From DATMNI01 sp035570275 (GTDB taxonomy: Bacteria > Acidobacteriota > Terriglobia > Bryobacterales > Bryobacteraceae), in NCBI GenBank assembly GCA_035570275.1, contig DATMNI010000108.1, forward strand, positions 97,529-161,528: 64,000 nt of DNA, read 5' to 3'. Below the pieces are notes generated by a model that saw nothing but the letters and a program-made list of their open reading frames with translations, made no database searches and was not told where the DNA came from. The position numbers were made by a program, and so were the translations under genes. Below are positions 32,857 through 40,509 of this stretch, in pieces. Numbering within the stretch: the stretch's first letter is position 1; each line of letters begins with the position of its first letter.

Positions 32857-32985
32857 CCGCTTTCCCAGAACTCTTGAATTTCAAGTTTCCACCTCAAGTC
32901 GGAGCCGTTCCTCAAGCGTGGGATTCAAAAGCCAAGATTTCACGCAAAGCCGCGACGTCGCAAAGAAAACTGCTCGGCGAATCCA
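32857..32985. other. Intergenic, end of operon and flank of GxxExxY relic
   Basis: Holds the 3' side of the operon and the start of a CGCAAAG-type repeat (32938-32965). No gene is supported. Confidence 0.4.
32938..32965. repeat. CGCAAAG-type repeat, left flank
   Basis: TTTCACGCAAAGCCGCG followed by ACGTCGCAAAG. An inverted counterpart stands at 33242-33280 on the other side of the GxxExxY relic. Confidence 0.75.
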
Positions 32986-33220
32986 TTAGTTAGCGACGCG
33001 CGTGATGCCGTCCTTGATAAGGCCACTTGAAGTTTATCAGTAAGCCCAAACGCTTGTTGGCTAGCCGCGGATGGGAGGCCTGCCCGAAATCCCACTTCCA
33101 TGTGGACGCCGTGATACACCAGGGGAACCAGGTGCTGACAACGTCGTGAGCAGCCTGCCGGTGTTCCAGTTCGCATGCCTGGGCCAGGACCAATTCATAG
33201 ACCGACTCCAGCAGGCCGAT
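32986..33220 (-). pseudogene. GxxExxY protein remnant, frameshifted
   Basis: On the minus strand three frames give pieces of a GxxExxY-type protein in the right order: GLLESVYELVLAQACELE, then (frame change) VPLVYHGVHMEVGFRAGLP, then (frame change and internal loss) NKRLGLLINF, then (one base lost) LIKDGITRVAN and TAA at 32986-32988. The central part of the family, with its 'VELK' strand, is missing. The gene is dead. GxxExxY proteins resemble the intervening proteins found in 23S rRNA of some bacteria; their function is not known. The relic is flanked by inverted CGCAAAG-type repeats. Confidence 0.75.
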
Positions 33221-33241
33221 TATCCCTCTTAATCCCTCTTC

Positions 33242-33280
33242 CTTTGCGGCTTCTTTGCGGCTTCGCGGCTTTGCGTGAAA
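33242..33280. repeat. CGCAAAG-type repeat, right flank (inverted)
   Basis: CTTTGCGGCTTCTTTGCGG followed by CTTCGCGGCTTTGCGTGAAA; reverse complement of the left-flank type (TTTCACGCAAAGCCGCG). It contains the CTTTGCGG unit more than once. Confidence 0.75.
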
Positions 33281-33388
33281 TCCTGATTTTCTCCTGCGCG
33301 TGGCTCAAATGTCCAGCTTATTATCTAACTTCCCCTTAGGTTTTCGGACGTCCGCAAACTCGAAGAAGGCAAATCGCAGGGCGTCTGC

Positions 33389-34117
33389 TCAAGTCGGGCG
33401 GGACTTCGGCGCCTCACCACCGGGCGTGACGCTCGCTGCAGAGTTGATCCAACGGAGCGCAAATCCTGTATGCGTTTTGCGGACGATATTGGTAAACTCC
33501 GGCTCTTCGATTGAGCGTAAGGCTTCGACCAGCGTGTAATGCTCACGGCCCATGGCCGCGGTCATCGGCTTGCCGCTGGCCAGCACTACGAACGCGAACA
33601 GCGGCGCCATCAATCGCTCGAGGGTCTCGGCCAAGAAAGCGTTTCCGGAGAGCTTCCAGCAAAAGCGGTGAAATTCGAAGTCGCGTTCCAGGAACTCACG
33701 GCGATCATTGCGTTCCCCTGCCTCCACCAGGCGGTCCACCAGGCGTTTTAGCTCATCCAAATCCGATGGGGTGACCAGCGGACGCGCCCATTGCAGCGCC
33801 AGCGTCTCCAACTCAATGCGCAAGGTATACAGTGCACGAACTTCGTCAGGGTCAAATGCGGTGATGAAACTGCCTTTGTTCTTAACGCGCCGGACAAATC
33901 CGTCGTGCTTGAGGGAGATCAGAGCCTCGCGCACCACCGGCGTCCCGACGTTCATTTCGCGAGCAATCTGGCGTTCGACAATGGCGTCGCCGGGCTTCAG
34001 CTTGCCCGAGAAGAAGGCGTCCTTCAAGGCGGCGATCACCCGTTCGGTCAGTGTAATGGCTTCAATTTCTTGAAAGATCGAGCTATTGCCGTTTTCGGCG
34101 TTACCGGAGGAGTTCAC
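33389..34117 (-). CDS. GntR family transcriptional regulator, FCD subfamily
   Basis: 242 aa from a GTG at 34117. The winged helix-turn-helix covers about 20-90: LTERVIAALKDAFFSGKLKPGDAIVERQIAREMNVGTPVVREALISLKHDGFVRRVKNKGSFIT. The all-helical FCD ligand domain (about 97-230) includes LYTLRIELETLALQWA, the metal/ligand-site pattern ERDFEFHRFCWKLSGN and ALRSIEEPEFTNIVRKTHTGF. FCD regulators respond to carboxylic or sugar acids and usually repress nearby catabolic and uptake genes. An imperfect copy of the ATGATCTATCAT motif lies 130 bases upstream (34247-34258), consistent with autoregulation, and five more occur upstream of neighbouring units. Control of that set is inference. Confidence 0.92.
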   Translation of the reverse strand: MNSSGNAENGNSSIFQEIEAITLTERVIAALKDAFFSGKLKPGDAIVERQIAREMNVGTPVVREALISLKHDGFVRRVKNKGSFITAFDPDEVRALYTLRIELETLALQWARPLVTPSDLDELKRLVDRLVEAGERNDRREFLERDFEFHRFCWKLSGNAFLAETLERLMAPLFAFVVLASGKPMTAAMGREHYTLVEALRSIEEPEFTNIVRKTHTGFALRWINSAASVTPGGEAPKSRPT

Positions 34118-34246
34118 TTTGAACGATCATAGCACAGCGCTTGCAGCGGTCACGCCTGGGCTCCGGTCCAAGCTCCCGTGTTTGCTTGTCTCGGTCTGTG
34201 CAAAACGTAGCCTCCGCCATATCCCAATGACAAGGTTTTCAAAACT

Positions 34247-34258
34247 ACTATCTATCAT
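34247..34258. promoter_or_regulatory. GntR-type operator, 10 of 12 (ACTATCTATCAT)
   Basis: Degenerate copy of ATGATCTATCAT in the gntR upstream region; the right half-site is intact. Confidence 0.4.
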
Positions 34259-34523
34259 TATTTCAATAACATACGCTCCGTAACCCGCCAAGACTCCGGC
34301 GCTCTCGTGCTTACATGGTAGGCGTGCCCCGATCCAAGGAGGTTCCCAGCACGATCCGCGCCCACTCCCGCCCCAAAAACCGGCATGGCCCCGAGGATAC
34401 AGACTCCAACAATTGGCTTCGTTCCGCCAAAACGTGTCTGCCTCGCATAAACGGCTGGGCGTGGGTAATGAAAATCACCATGCGGCCCGACTCTTGACCA
34501 GTCAACCGGTTGCATCGTAATAT

Positions 34524-34535
34524 ATGATCTACCAA
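34524..34535. promoter_or_regulatory. GntR-type operator, 10 of 12 (ATGATCTACCAA)
   Basis: Degenerate copy with intact left half-site, about 245 bases before the start of the secreted protein gene at 34780. Confidence 0.4.
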
Positions 34536-34779
34536 AGATCGGACGAGCAACGTCGGAGCCCATATGAGAAACGCTCCCGAGACTATGGATCATCACCATA
34601 GCGGTGCCGATTAGTCTTCTGAACGCTGCCGACCGGGTTCACCAGGCGCCCCGCTCGGCCGGCGGTAAAACCCTGCGAGTTTGCGAGCGCCAGCCGCATC
34701 ATCTATATGGGAATGCGTTGCAAAAGCCCGGTTGATACCTGGATGGGGTATTTCGGTCGCCACAGTGAAAGGCAATGAA

Positions 34780-35787
34780 ATGAAGCATCGACTTTCCGCG
34801 AGCACAACGCCACTGGCATTCGCCCTCGCGACCACATTGTTGGCGGCACCGGTCGCCGGCCAATCGCGGCCAGGCGCGTCCAGGAAATGGACGGCCCCGC
34901 TTACGCCGGACGGTCAGCCGGACCTCCAAGGAATATGGTCCAACGCTACCCTTACGCCGTTTGAACGGCCAAAGGACCTCGCAGGAAAACCATACTTTAC
35001 GGAAAAGGAAGCGGCCGAATACGAGAAGAAGGTCATTCGGGAGGGGAATCGCGATCAGCGGAGCAGCGATGCCACTGCCGACCTGGGAGGAGCTTACAAC
35101 GAATTCTGGTTCGACCGCGGCACCAAGGTCGTACCGACCAGGCGAACGTCGCTCGTGGTGGATCCCCCCGATGGGAAAGTTCCAACCTTGACTCCGGCGG
35201 CGCAGAGGGCAGCAGCAGCCCGTCAAGAGATATCGCGGCGCCCGCCCGAAGACCCGGAGGACTTTTCCCTGCCCGTGCGATGCCTTGTATGGCCGACGTC
35301 GGGGCCGCCCATGCTTCCCACTGCCTATAACAATAACTATCAGATTCTGCAGGGGCCCGGATACGTAGCGATTTTGACCGAGATGATCCATGACGTCCGC
35401 ATGATCCCGCTGGACGGGCGTCCCCACATACCGGCAAAGATCCGCCGTTGGCTGGGAGACTCGCGAGGCCGGTGGGAGGGAAATACATTGGTCGTCGATA
35501 CGACCAACTTCACTGACAAGACGAGCCTGCGCGGTTCCGACGAAGACCTGCACCTGATCGAACGCTTTACGCGTACCGGCGAGGACACGATCCTTTACGA
35601 ATTCACCGTCGATGATCCAACCGCGTTTACCCGCTCTTGGAAAGGTGAAGTTCCGTTGACGAAGGCGCCAGGGCCGATCTACGAGTATGCTTGTCACGAA
35701 GCGAATTACTCCATGGAGAACATGCTCAAAGGAGCTCGCGCGCAGGAGAAGGACGCCGCGGAAGGCGCGAAGAAGGAGGTCAAGTAA
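34780..35787 (+). CDS. Secreted protein, acidobacterial family of unknown function
   Basis: 335 aa from ATG 34780, chosen because the product then starts with a signal peptide (MKHRLSASTTPLAFALATTLLAAPVAGQ). The mature part opens with WTAPLTPDGQPDLQGIWSNATLTPFERP and contains DRGTKVVPTRRTSLVVDPPDGKVPTLTP, RCLVWPTSGPPMLPTAYNNNYQILQGPGYVAILTEMIHDVRMIPLDGRPH, and KIRRWLGDSRGRWEGNTLVVDTTNF. Proteins with this 'PDLQGIW...RCL...GRWEGDTLVV' pattern are greatly expanded in Acidobacteria; no activity is established. It heads a run of three small secreted proteins (lipocalin-like, cupin) that precede the TonB receptors, suggesting a shared substrate in the periplasm. Confidence 0.85.
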   Translation: MKHRLSASTTPLAFALATTLLAAPVAGQSRPGASRKWTAPLTPDGQPDLQGIWSNATLTPFERPKDLAGKPYFTEKEAAEYEKKVIREGNRDQRSSDATADLGGAYNEFWFDRGTKVVPTRRTSLVVDPPDGKVPTLTPAAQRAAAARQEISRRPPEDPEDFSLPVRCLVWPTSGPPMLPTAYNNNYQILQGPGYVAILTEMIHDVRMIPLDGRPHIPAKIRRWLGDSRGRWEGNTLVVDTTNFTDKTSLRGSDEDLHLIERFTRTGEDTILYEFTVDDPTAFTRSWKGEVPLTKAPGPIYEYACHEANYSMENMLKGARAQEKDAAEGAKKEVK

Positions 35788-35835
35788 AACACTTGATTCT
35801 CGGCCAAAGGCCGCCGCGATTACCAGGAGGTTTCG

Positions 35836-36348
35836 ATGAATCGAAGAGCCATTATTTCAGCCCTCTCTTTGGCCCCGCTCGCCTGCGCCAGTACCAGGGC
35901 AGCCGCGGAACGGAAGAAGTTCATCGGGGTCTGGAAACTAATCAGCGGCGTGTCCACGGACGAAGTCACGGGTGAAGTTCGCTATCCGTGGGGAAAGAAT
36001 CCGGTCGGCAGGCTTTCGTACGACGAGGCGGGGCGCGTGTATGCCCAATTGATGAACCCCGGCCGCCAGTCTGTTGGCGGCATGGCCAATCGCGGCGCGG
36101 CCACAGCCATCGCCGCCGCGTCCGCCGATGACATGCGTGAAATGCTCACCGGCTTCAACGCGTACTTCGGAACTTTCGATATCGACGAACCCTCCCGGAC
36201 CGTAATCCACCACCTGCAATCCGCTTTGATTCCAAGTTGGGTTGGAACCGACCAGCGGCGGAAGTATGAGTTTTCGGGACGCGATCAGCTCATTATGCTC
36301 AATACCGCAAGCCAGGCCGACTACAGGTTGGCCTGGCATCGCGAGTGA
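35836..36348 (+). CDS. Lipocalin-like domain protein, exported
   Basis: 170 aa with ribosome binding site CAGGAGG. The signal peptide (MNRRAIISALSLAPLACASTRAAA) is followed by a lipocalin-like fold: FIGVWKLISGVSTDEVTGEVRYPWGKNPVGRLSYDEAGRVYAQLM, FNAYFGTFDIDEPSRTVIHHLQSALIPSWVGTDQRRKYEFSG and the closing LIMLNT. This matches the small lipocalin-like family often found beside catabolic genes. It may bind a small lipophilic compound; ligand unknown. It lies between the 34.8-kb secreted protein and a cupin gene, all on the same strand. Confidence 0.85.
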   Translation: MNRRAIISALSLAPLACASTRAAAERKKFIGVWKLISGVSTDEVTGEVRYPWGKNPVGRLSYDEAGRVYAQLMNPGRQSVGGMANRGAATAIAAASADDMREMLTGFNAYFGTFDIDEPSRTVIHHLQSALIPSWVGTDQRRKYEFSGRDQLIMLNTASQADYRLAWHRE

Positions 36349-36375
36349 GCGCCATGGAAGAGCATTAGTACGTGG

Positions 36376-36846
36376 ATGGAAAAAATGAAAAAAACAATCT
36401 TGACGTCGCTAACCATGATGATGGCGGTTGCAACCGTACCGGCCGGCTACGATCATTGGAGCTCCGGGGAATTCGCGAAGCACGAAGAAGCTCTGCATAA
36501 GGCTATGCAAGACGGGCTTGCGAGCGAGACGTTGGGGAACTGGGGAAACCACCTTCTGCTAAAAACGCGCCGCGAGGCCAGCAGCGGTCAGGCAGAATTG
36601 CACGAGAAGGTGGCGGACCTCATTGTTGTGCAGTCCGGCCATGCGACGATCATTGTCGGCGGTAGAGTTCTCAACGGAAAGACAACCGCGCCCAATGAGA
36701 TTCGGGGGACGTCGATCGAGGGCGGCGAAAGGCAATCGCTCAAGGCGGGAGACGTTCTGCACGTGCCTGCGAAAACACCGCACCAGGTTTTGCTGGACCC
36801 CGGACAAACCTTGGACTATATTGTCCTGAAGGTGGACTCGCAGTGA
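36376..36846 (+). CDS. Cupin domain protein, exported
   Basis: 156 aa; the Met at 36385 is an equally good start and gives MKKTILTSLTMMMAVATVPAG as signal peptide. The cupin barrel (about 55-150) shows LHEKVADLIVVQSGHATIIVGGRVLNG as motif 1 and LKAGDVLHVPAKTPHQVLLDPGQTLDYIVLKV as motif 2. Of the usual metal ligands, one His (LHEK) and the second-motif His (TPHQ) are clear; a Glu/His pair of motif 1 is less certain. Exported cupins of this type are of unknown function. Followed by a strong terminator at 36898-36920, which ends the three-gene group. Confidence 0.85.
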   Translation: MEKMKKTILTSLTMMMAVATVPAGYDHWSSGEFAKHEEALHKAMQDGLASETLGNWGNHLLLKTRREASSGQAELHEKVADLIVVQSGHATIIVGGRVLNGKTTAPNEIRGTSIEGGERQSLKAGDVLHVPAKTPHQVLLDPGQTLDYIVLKVDSQ

Positions 36847-36897
36847 ACCAGCAAACCGAACAGGCAGCCTGCCCGGATGCGGTAAGACACCGGCCGG

Positions 36898-36920
36898 GCC
36901 CCGTGCTCACGGGGCTTTTT
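36898..36920 (+). terminator. Rho-independent terminator
   Basis: Stem GCCCCGT (36898-36904), loop GCTC, stem ACGGGGC (36909-36915), then five T. It lies 52 bases after the cupin stop and just before the promoter of the TonB receptor genes. Confidence 0.9.
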
Positions 36921-36923
36921 CTG

Positions 36924-36952
36924 TTGACATATTCACTATGATCAGATAATCT
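36924..36952 (+). promoter_or_regulatory. Promoter of the TonB receptor pair
   Basis: TTGACA (36924-36929), 17 bases, TAATCT (36947-36952). The -10 element is inside the operator at 36946-36957. The start codon is about 250 bases away, so the leader is long. Confidence 0.65.
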
Positions 36953-36957
36953 ATCAT
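36946..36957. promoter_or_regulatory. GntR-type operator, 11 of 12 (ATAATCTATCAT)
   Basis: One mismatch to ATGATCTATCAT; overlaps the -10 element of the promoter above, which would allow repression by steric block. Confidence 0.6.
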
Positions 36958-37210
36958 CGTTTCTCTGTAGGCCCGACACTGGGAGGTGGACATGCGAACC
37001 ACGTTGATTGCAACACTTTCGAGCGCCATCGTATGCGTCGGTCGAGACGGGCGTCTGCGAGGTTCTCCCGTTGCAGCCGGGGCGACGGGCTTTTCAGTTT
37101 CGATCCAACCTTCACTTCACAACCGATTCTGGTTCCGGCGCGGCAATGACCGGAGCTAGTGAGAGCGTGGTGGGGGATTCTGTCAAAAGGCTGTGGATTT
37201 GGGGGCAACC

Positions 37211-40200
37211 GTGAAAATCAGAAGCTCATTCGTACTCGTTTGTGGATTCATGGCAGCAGGACACCTGCTGTACGGTCAAGGGACCGCTCGAATAGTCGGC
37301 GTCGTTAACGATTCGAGCGGCGCCTTTGTGCCAAACGTCCAATTGACACTGGTAAATGACGCCACGGGTTTGCGGGAGACCGCCTCCACGGACGAATCTG
37401 GCCGGTACAATTTTACGCAATTGGCGGTAGGCGACTATCGAATCGACGTCTCCAAGCAAGGATTCAAGAAAGTAACTCGAACTGGCATCAATCTTGTCGC
37501 CGAGCAGGTTTACACGGTTGACCTGACGCTTGAAATCGGAAATGTGACTGAGTCCGTAGTGGTATCCAGCAGTGCGGCCGCCGTCGAGACGGCTGTTTCG
37601 TCGGTGCGATCGACCGTGCGCCCGGAGCTCATCGCGGATCTCCCGCTGAATGGGCGGGACCCATTAGCCTTGCAGACTTTGGTGCCTGGGAGCTTCAACC
37701 AGCCCGGCGCCAGGGTCAGCCTCTCTGAGGAAAATGCAATCTCTGTAAACGGAGCACGAGGCAGCGACAACAACGTCATCCTCGACGGGGGCACTAATGT
37801 GGACATATATACGGGCACGCCTGCCTCTGTGCCAAACCCGGACGCTCTGCAGGAGTTCAGCGTAGTAAGCAGTTCGTTCGATTCCGAATATGGACGCAGC
37901 GCGGGCTCCCTGGTAAGCGCTGTGATCAAAAGCGGCACCAACGCATACCACGGCAGCGCGTACGATTACCTGCGAAACGATGTGATGGATGCGCACCAGT
38001 TCTTCTTCGGCGGAACCTTCCTTCCCAAGAACCCGCTGAAGCAGAACCAATTCGGCGCCAGCGTGGGCGGGCCCATAAGAAAGGATAAGACCTTCTTTTT
38101 CTTTTCCTGGGAGTCGCTGCGCAATGTCCAATCCAGTCCGGGGTCGGCCGGCCCCATGCCTTCGGCGTTGGAGGTGGCCGGAGATTTCTCGCAAAGCAAG
38201 AATAAACCCATCGATCCCACTACGGGCGTGCCTTTTCCGAACAATATCATTCCGGCATCTCAGATATCCAAACCCGCCCTGACCATCTCCAATTTGTTAT
38301 TCCCTTTACCGAACGCGCCCGGAAACATTCTCAACTTCAATGCCCCGGGCAGCCAGAACATAAATCAATACGTAGGGCGGTTCGATCATTCATTCAACGA
38401 CAGCAACCGAATCAGCGGCAGCTATTTCTATAACGACAACTACCTGGTCTCGAATTTCGGTTTGCCATTTGAGGAGGGCTATAGCCACTGGACGAACGAC
38501 CACGTTACCGCCAGCTACTTAAGGCTTCTGTCGCCGACGAAAGTTAATTCTCTTACTTACACGTTCAACTACTTGCACTTCCAGCGCAACTGCGACCCGA
38601 TTGATCCTGCTCAATATCCCGGCGGCGCGGGCAAGGCGCCCGGCTTTAGATTCCAGGATGCCGGTGTCTTGACGGTTCCCTCCGATCCAAAGTACGTAGT
38701 CAGCACGCGTTTTGGCAGCATTGCCGGCTATTTTGGAACCAACGGAAACACCTTCTTCGATGTCACTCCGTGGGTCGATGAAGTTCGCGATAGTTTGACT
38801 ATTACTCTCGGTTCACACCTGATCAAGCTGGGCGGGGAGTTTTCCCACTCGGAGGCGTACCGCCACGAAAACATTTCCGCTGACGGCTCGGTCTATAACT
38901 GGGGTGGCAGCATAGCGAATAATGGGTGGGCGGAGTACCTGCTTGGACGCCCGAATCAATATTCTCAGGAATCGTCAACGGTTCGTACCGACAGTATATA
39001 CAACTCGTTTGGCGCCTTCATTCAGGATGATTGGAAGCTCCGGCGGAATCTGACATTGAACTTAGGCCTTCGATGGGAGCCGAGCCTGGGCGTCATCGAT
39101 GGCAACGGCGAAACTACGGCCTTCCGGCCTGGCCAGCAGTCCGTACTGTATCCGAACGCGCCGTTGGGTTCGGTCTTCCCAGGCGATCCCGGCATCACGC
39201 CCATCACGCATCCCCGGAACTGGGGCAACCTGGCGCCGCGTTTTGGCTTCGCCTGGCTGCCCTTCGGACCCGACTCAAAAACCAGCATTCGCGGCGCCTA
39301 CGGCATTTTTTACAATACCGAGCGCGACTACCTAGAGAATGAGACCCAGATAGTTCAACCCTTTGTGCTGAATCTTAACGTTGTCGAGAACAATAATCCT
39401 CAGGGTTTTGTCAATCCGTGGGCTGGCTTTCCCGGCGGCGACCCGTTCCCATACACGGCTCCCACAACGGCCGCGGGAAAAGCCGCCATCCAATTCATCC
39501 TGCCCGCTCAGATACAGAGGTTTTTCAGCCCGGATTGGCGCACACCGTATAACCAGCAGTGGAATCTGTCGATTCAGCGGCAAGTCCCATGGAACACCGT
39601 GCTTTCCGCCGCCTATGTAGGTTCCAAGGGAACCCACCTGGTCCTGAACGCGGAACAGGATCCCGCGCTATTCATTCCGGGCAATGGGCCAAATGGACAA
39701 GCGCTGTCGACTACGGCAAATATTAACGCCCGGCGAATCAACCCGAACTTCAGCACCATCAATGAGGCATTTACCGGCGGCAACTCAAACTTCAATAGCC
39801 TTCAGTTGGCGGCCAACCGGCGCTTCGTGAAGGGCATCACCGTCAATGTGAATTACACATGGTCCAAGGTGCTCGATTACGAGTCGCTGGACCGCAATGC
39901 CTCCCTTCCGCAGAATCCCTTGAACCTGGTGCCCGAGTATGGACCGGCGGATTTCGACCACCGGCATGTCTTCTTCGCGACTTTCCTGGCAGAGATTCCG
40001 CTTCCCGGGAAGACCGGCGTCGTTAAGAAGTTTACGCAGGGCTGGCAGGTCAATGGAATCTTCAGGTATGCCAGCGGCGACGCGCTAACCGTAAATCCAG
40101 GAGTAGACACGGTGCTCAACGGGGACGCGGCCGGCAATGAACGCGTAAACATGCTTGGAACTCCGCTGTTGTCCGGTGGAGCAGGCTTCAATCAAACGTA

Positions 40201-40501
40201 TCTGAATCCCGTATCATTCGTGAAGGCGGCACTTGGGGATTTTGGGAACGAGGGCCGTAACGCCTTCTACGGACCGGGCCGTTGGAACCTCGACGCATCG
40301 TTCTTCAAGACAACAACCATCGCGGAGCGTGCCAGGCTGGAATACCGTTTCGAAGCCTTCAACGCTCTTAACCACCCCCAACTTGGAAACCCCAGCACAA
40401 CCCTGAGCGCGAGCACGTTCGGGAAAATCACCAACGTAGCGACGGCATCCACCGCAACCGGAGCGCGGGTCCTCCAGATGGGGCTGAAGCTGATTTTCTA
40501 A
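37211..40501 (+). CDS. TonB-dependent receptor, Oar-like, copy 1
   Basis: 1096 aa from GTG 37211 (GGGGGC upstream; another GTG at 37193 is possible). A signal peptide (VKIRSSFVLVCGFMAAGHLLYGQ) precedes a carboxypeptidase-regulatory-like domain (about 25-110: TARIVGVVNDSSGAFVPNVQLTLVNDATG), a plug domain (PELIADLPLNGRDPLALQTLVPG; NGARGSDNNVILDGG) and a beta-barrel with typical Oar motifs (KSGTNAYHGSAYDYLRNDVMDAHQFF; NQFGASVGGPIRKDKTFFFFSWE; LGLRWEP; GPGRWNLDASFFKTT; FEAFNALNHPQ). It sits in the outer membrane and probably imports or binds oligomeric substrate. No TonB box was identified with certainty. It is followed 8 bases later by copy 2. Confidence 0.94.
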   Translation: MKIRSSFVLVCGFMAAGHLLYGQGTARIVGVVNDSSGAFVPNVQLTLVNDATGLRETASTDESGRYNFTQLAVGDYRIDVSKQGFKKVTRTGINLVAEQVYTVDLTLEIGNVTESVVVSSSAAAVETAVSSVRSTVRPELIADLPLNGRDPLALQTLVPGSFNQPGARVSLSEENAISVNGARGSDNNVILDGGTNVDIYTGTPASVPNPDALQEFSVVSSSFDSEYGRSAGSLVSAVIKSGTNAYHGSAYDYLRNDVMDAHQFFFGGTFLPKNPLKQNQFGASVGGPIRKDKTFFFFSWESLRNVQSSPGSAGPMPSALEVAGDFSQSKNKPIDPTTGVPFPNNIIPASQISKPALTISNLLFPLPNAPGNILNFNAPGSQNINQYVGRFDHSFNDSNRISGSYFYNDNYLVSNFGLPFEEGYSHWTNDHVTASYLRLLSPTKVNSLTYTFNYLHFQRNCDPIDPAQYPGGAGKAPGFRFQDAGVLTVPSDPKYVVSTRFGSIAGYFGTNGNTFFDVTPWVDEVRDSLTITLGSHLIKLGGEFSHSEAYRHENISADGSVYNWGGSIANNGWAEYLLGRPNQYSQESSTVRTDSIYNSFGAFIQDDWKLRRNLTLNLGLRWEPSLGVIDGNGETTAFRPGQQSVLYPNAPLGSVFPGDPGITPITHPRNWGNLAPRFGFAWLPFGPDSKTSIRGAYGIFYNTERDYLENETQIVQPFVLNLNVVENNNPQGFVNPWAGFPGGDPFPYTAPTTAAGKAAIQFILPAQIQRFFSPDWRTPYNQQWNLSIQRQVPWNTVLSAAYVGSKGTHLVLNAEQDPALFIPGNGPNGQALSTTANINARRINPNFSTINEAFTGGNSNFNSLQLAANRRFVKGITVNVNYTWSKVLDYESLDRNASLPQNPLNLVPEYGPADFDHRHVFFATFLAEIPLPGKTGVVKKFTQGWQVNGIFRYASGDALTVNPGVDTVLNGDAAGNERVNMLGTPLLSGGAGFNQTYLNPVSFVKAALGDFGNEGRNAFYGPGRWNLDASFFKTTTIAERARLEYRFEAFNALNHPQLGNPSTTLSASTFGKITNVATASTATGARVLQMGLKLIF

Positions 40502-40509
40502 GGATCGTT

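Larger units (their letters stand above)
34118..34779. other. Long intergenic region with two operator-like sites
   Basis: About 660 bases, more AT-rich than the core genes, between the divergent gntR and the 34.8-kb secreted protein gene. Two operator-like sites are described separately. A minus-strand frame at 34311-34550 gives a 79-residue stretch ending SLDRGTPTM; it has no ribosome binding site and no recognised family and may be a gene relic. No other gene is supported. Confidence 0.4.

Noticed and set aside
34311..34550. Minus-strand 79-codon frame in the gntR upstream region
   Set aside because: Somewhat protein-like but without ribosome binding site, signal or recognised family; left as a possible relic in the intergenic entry.
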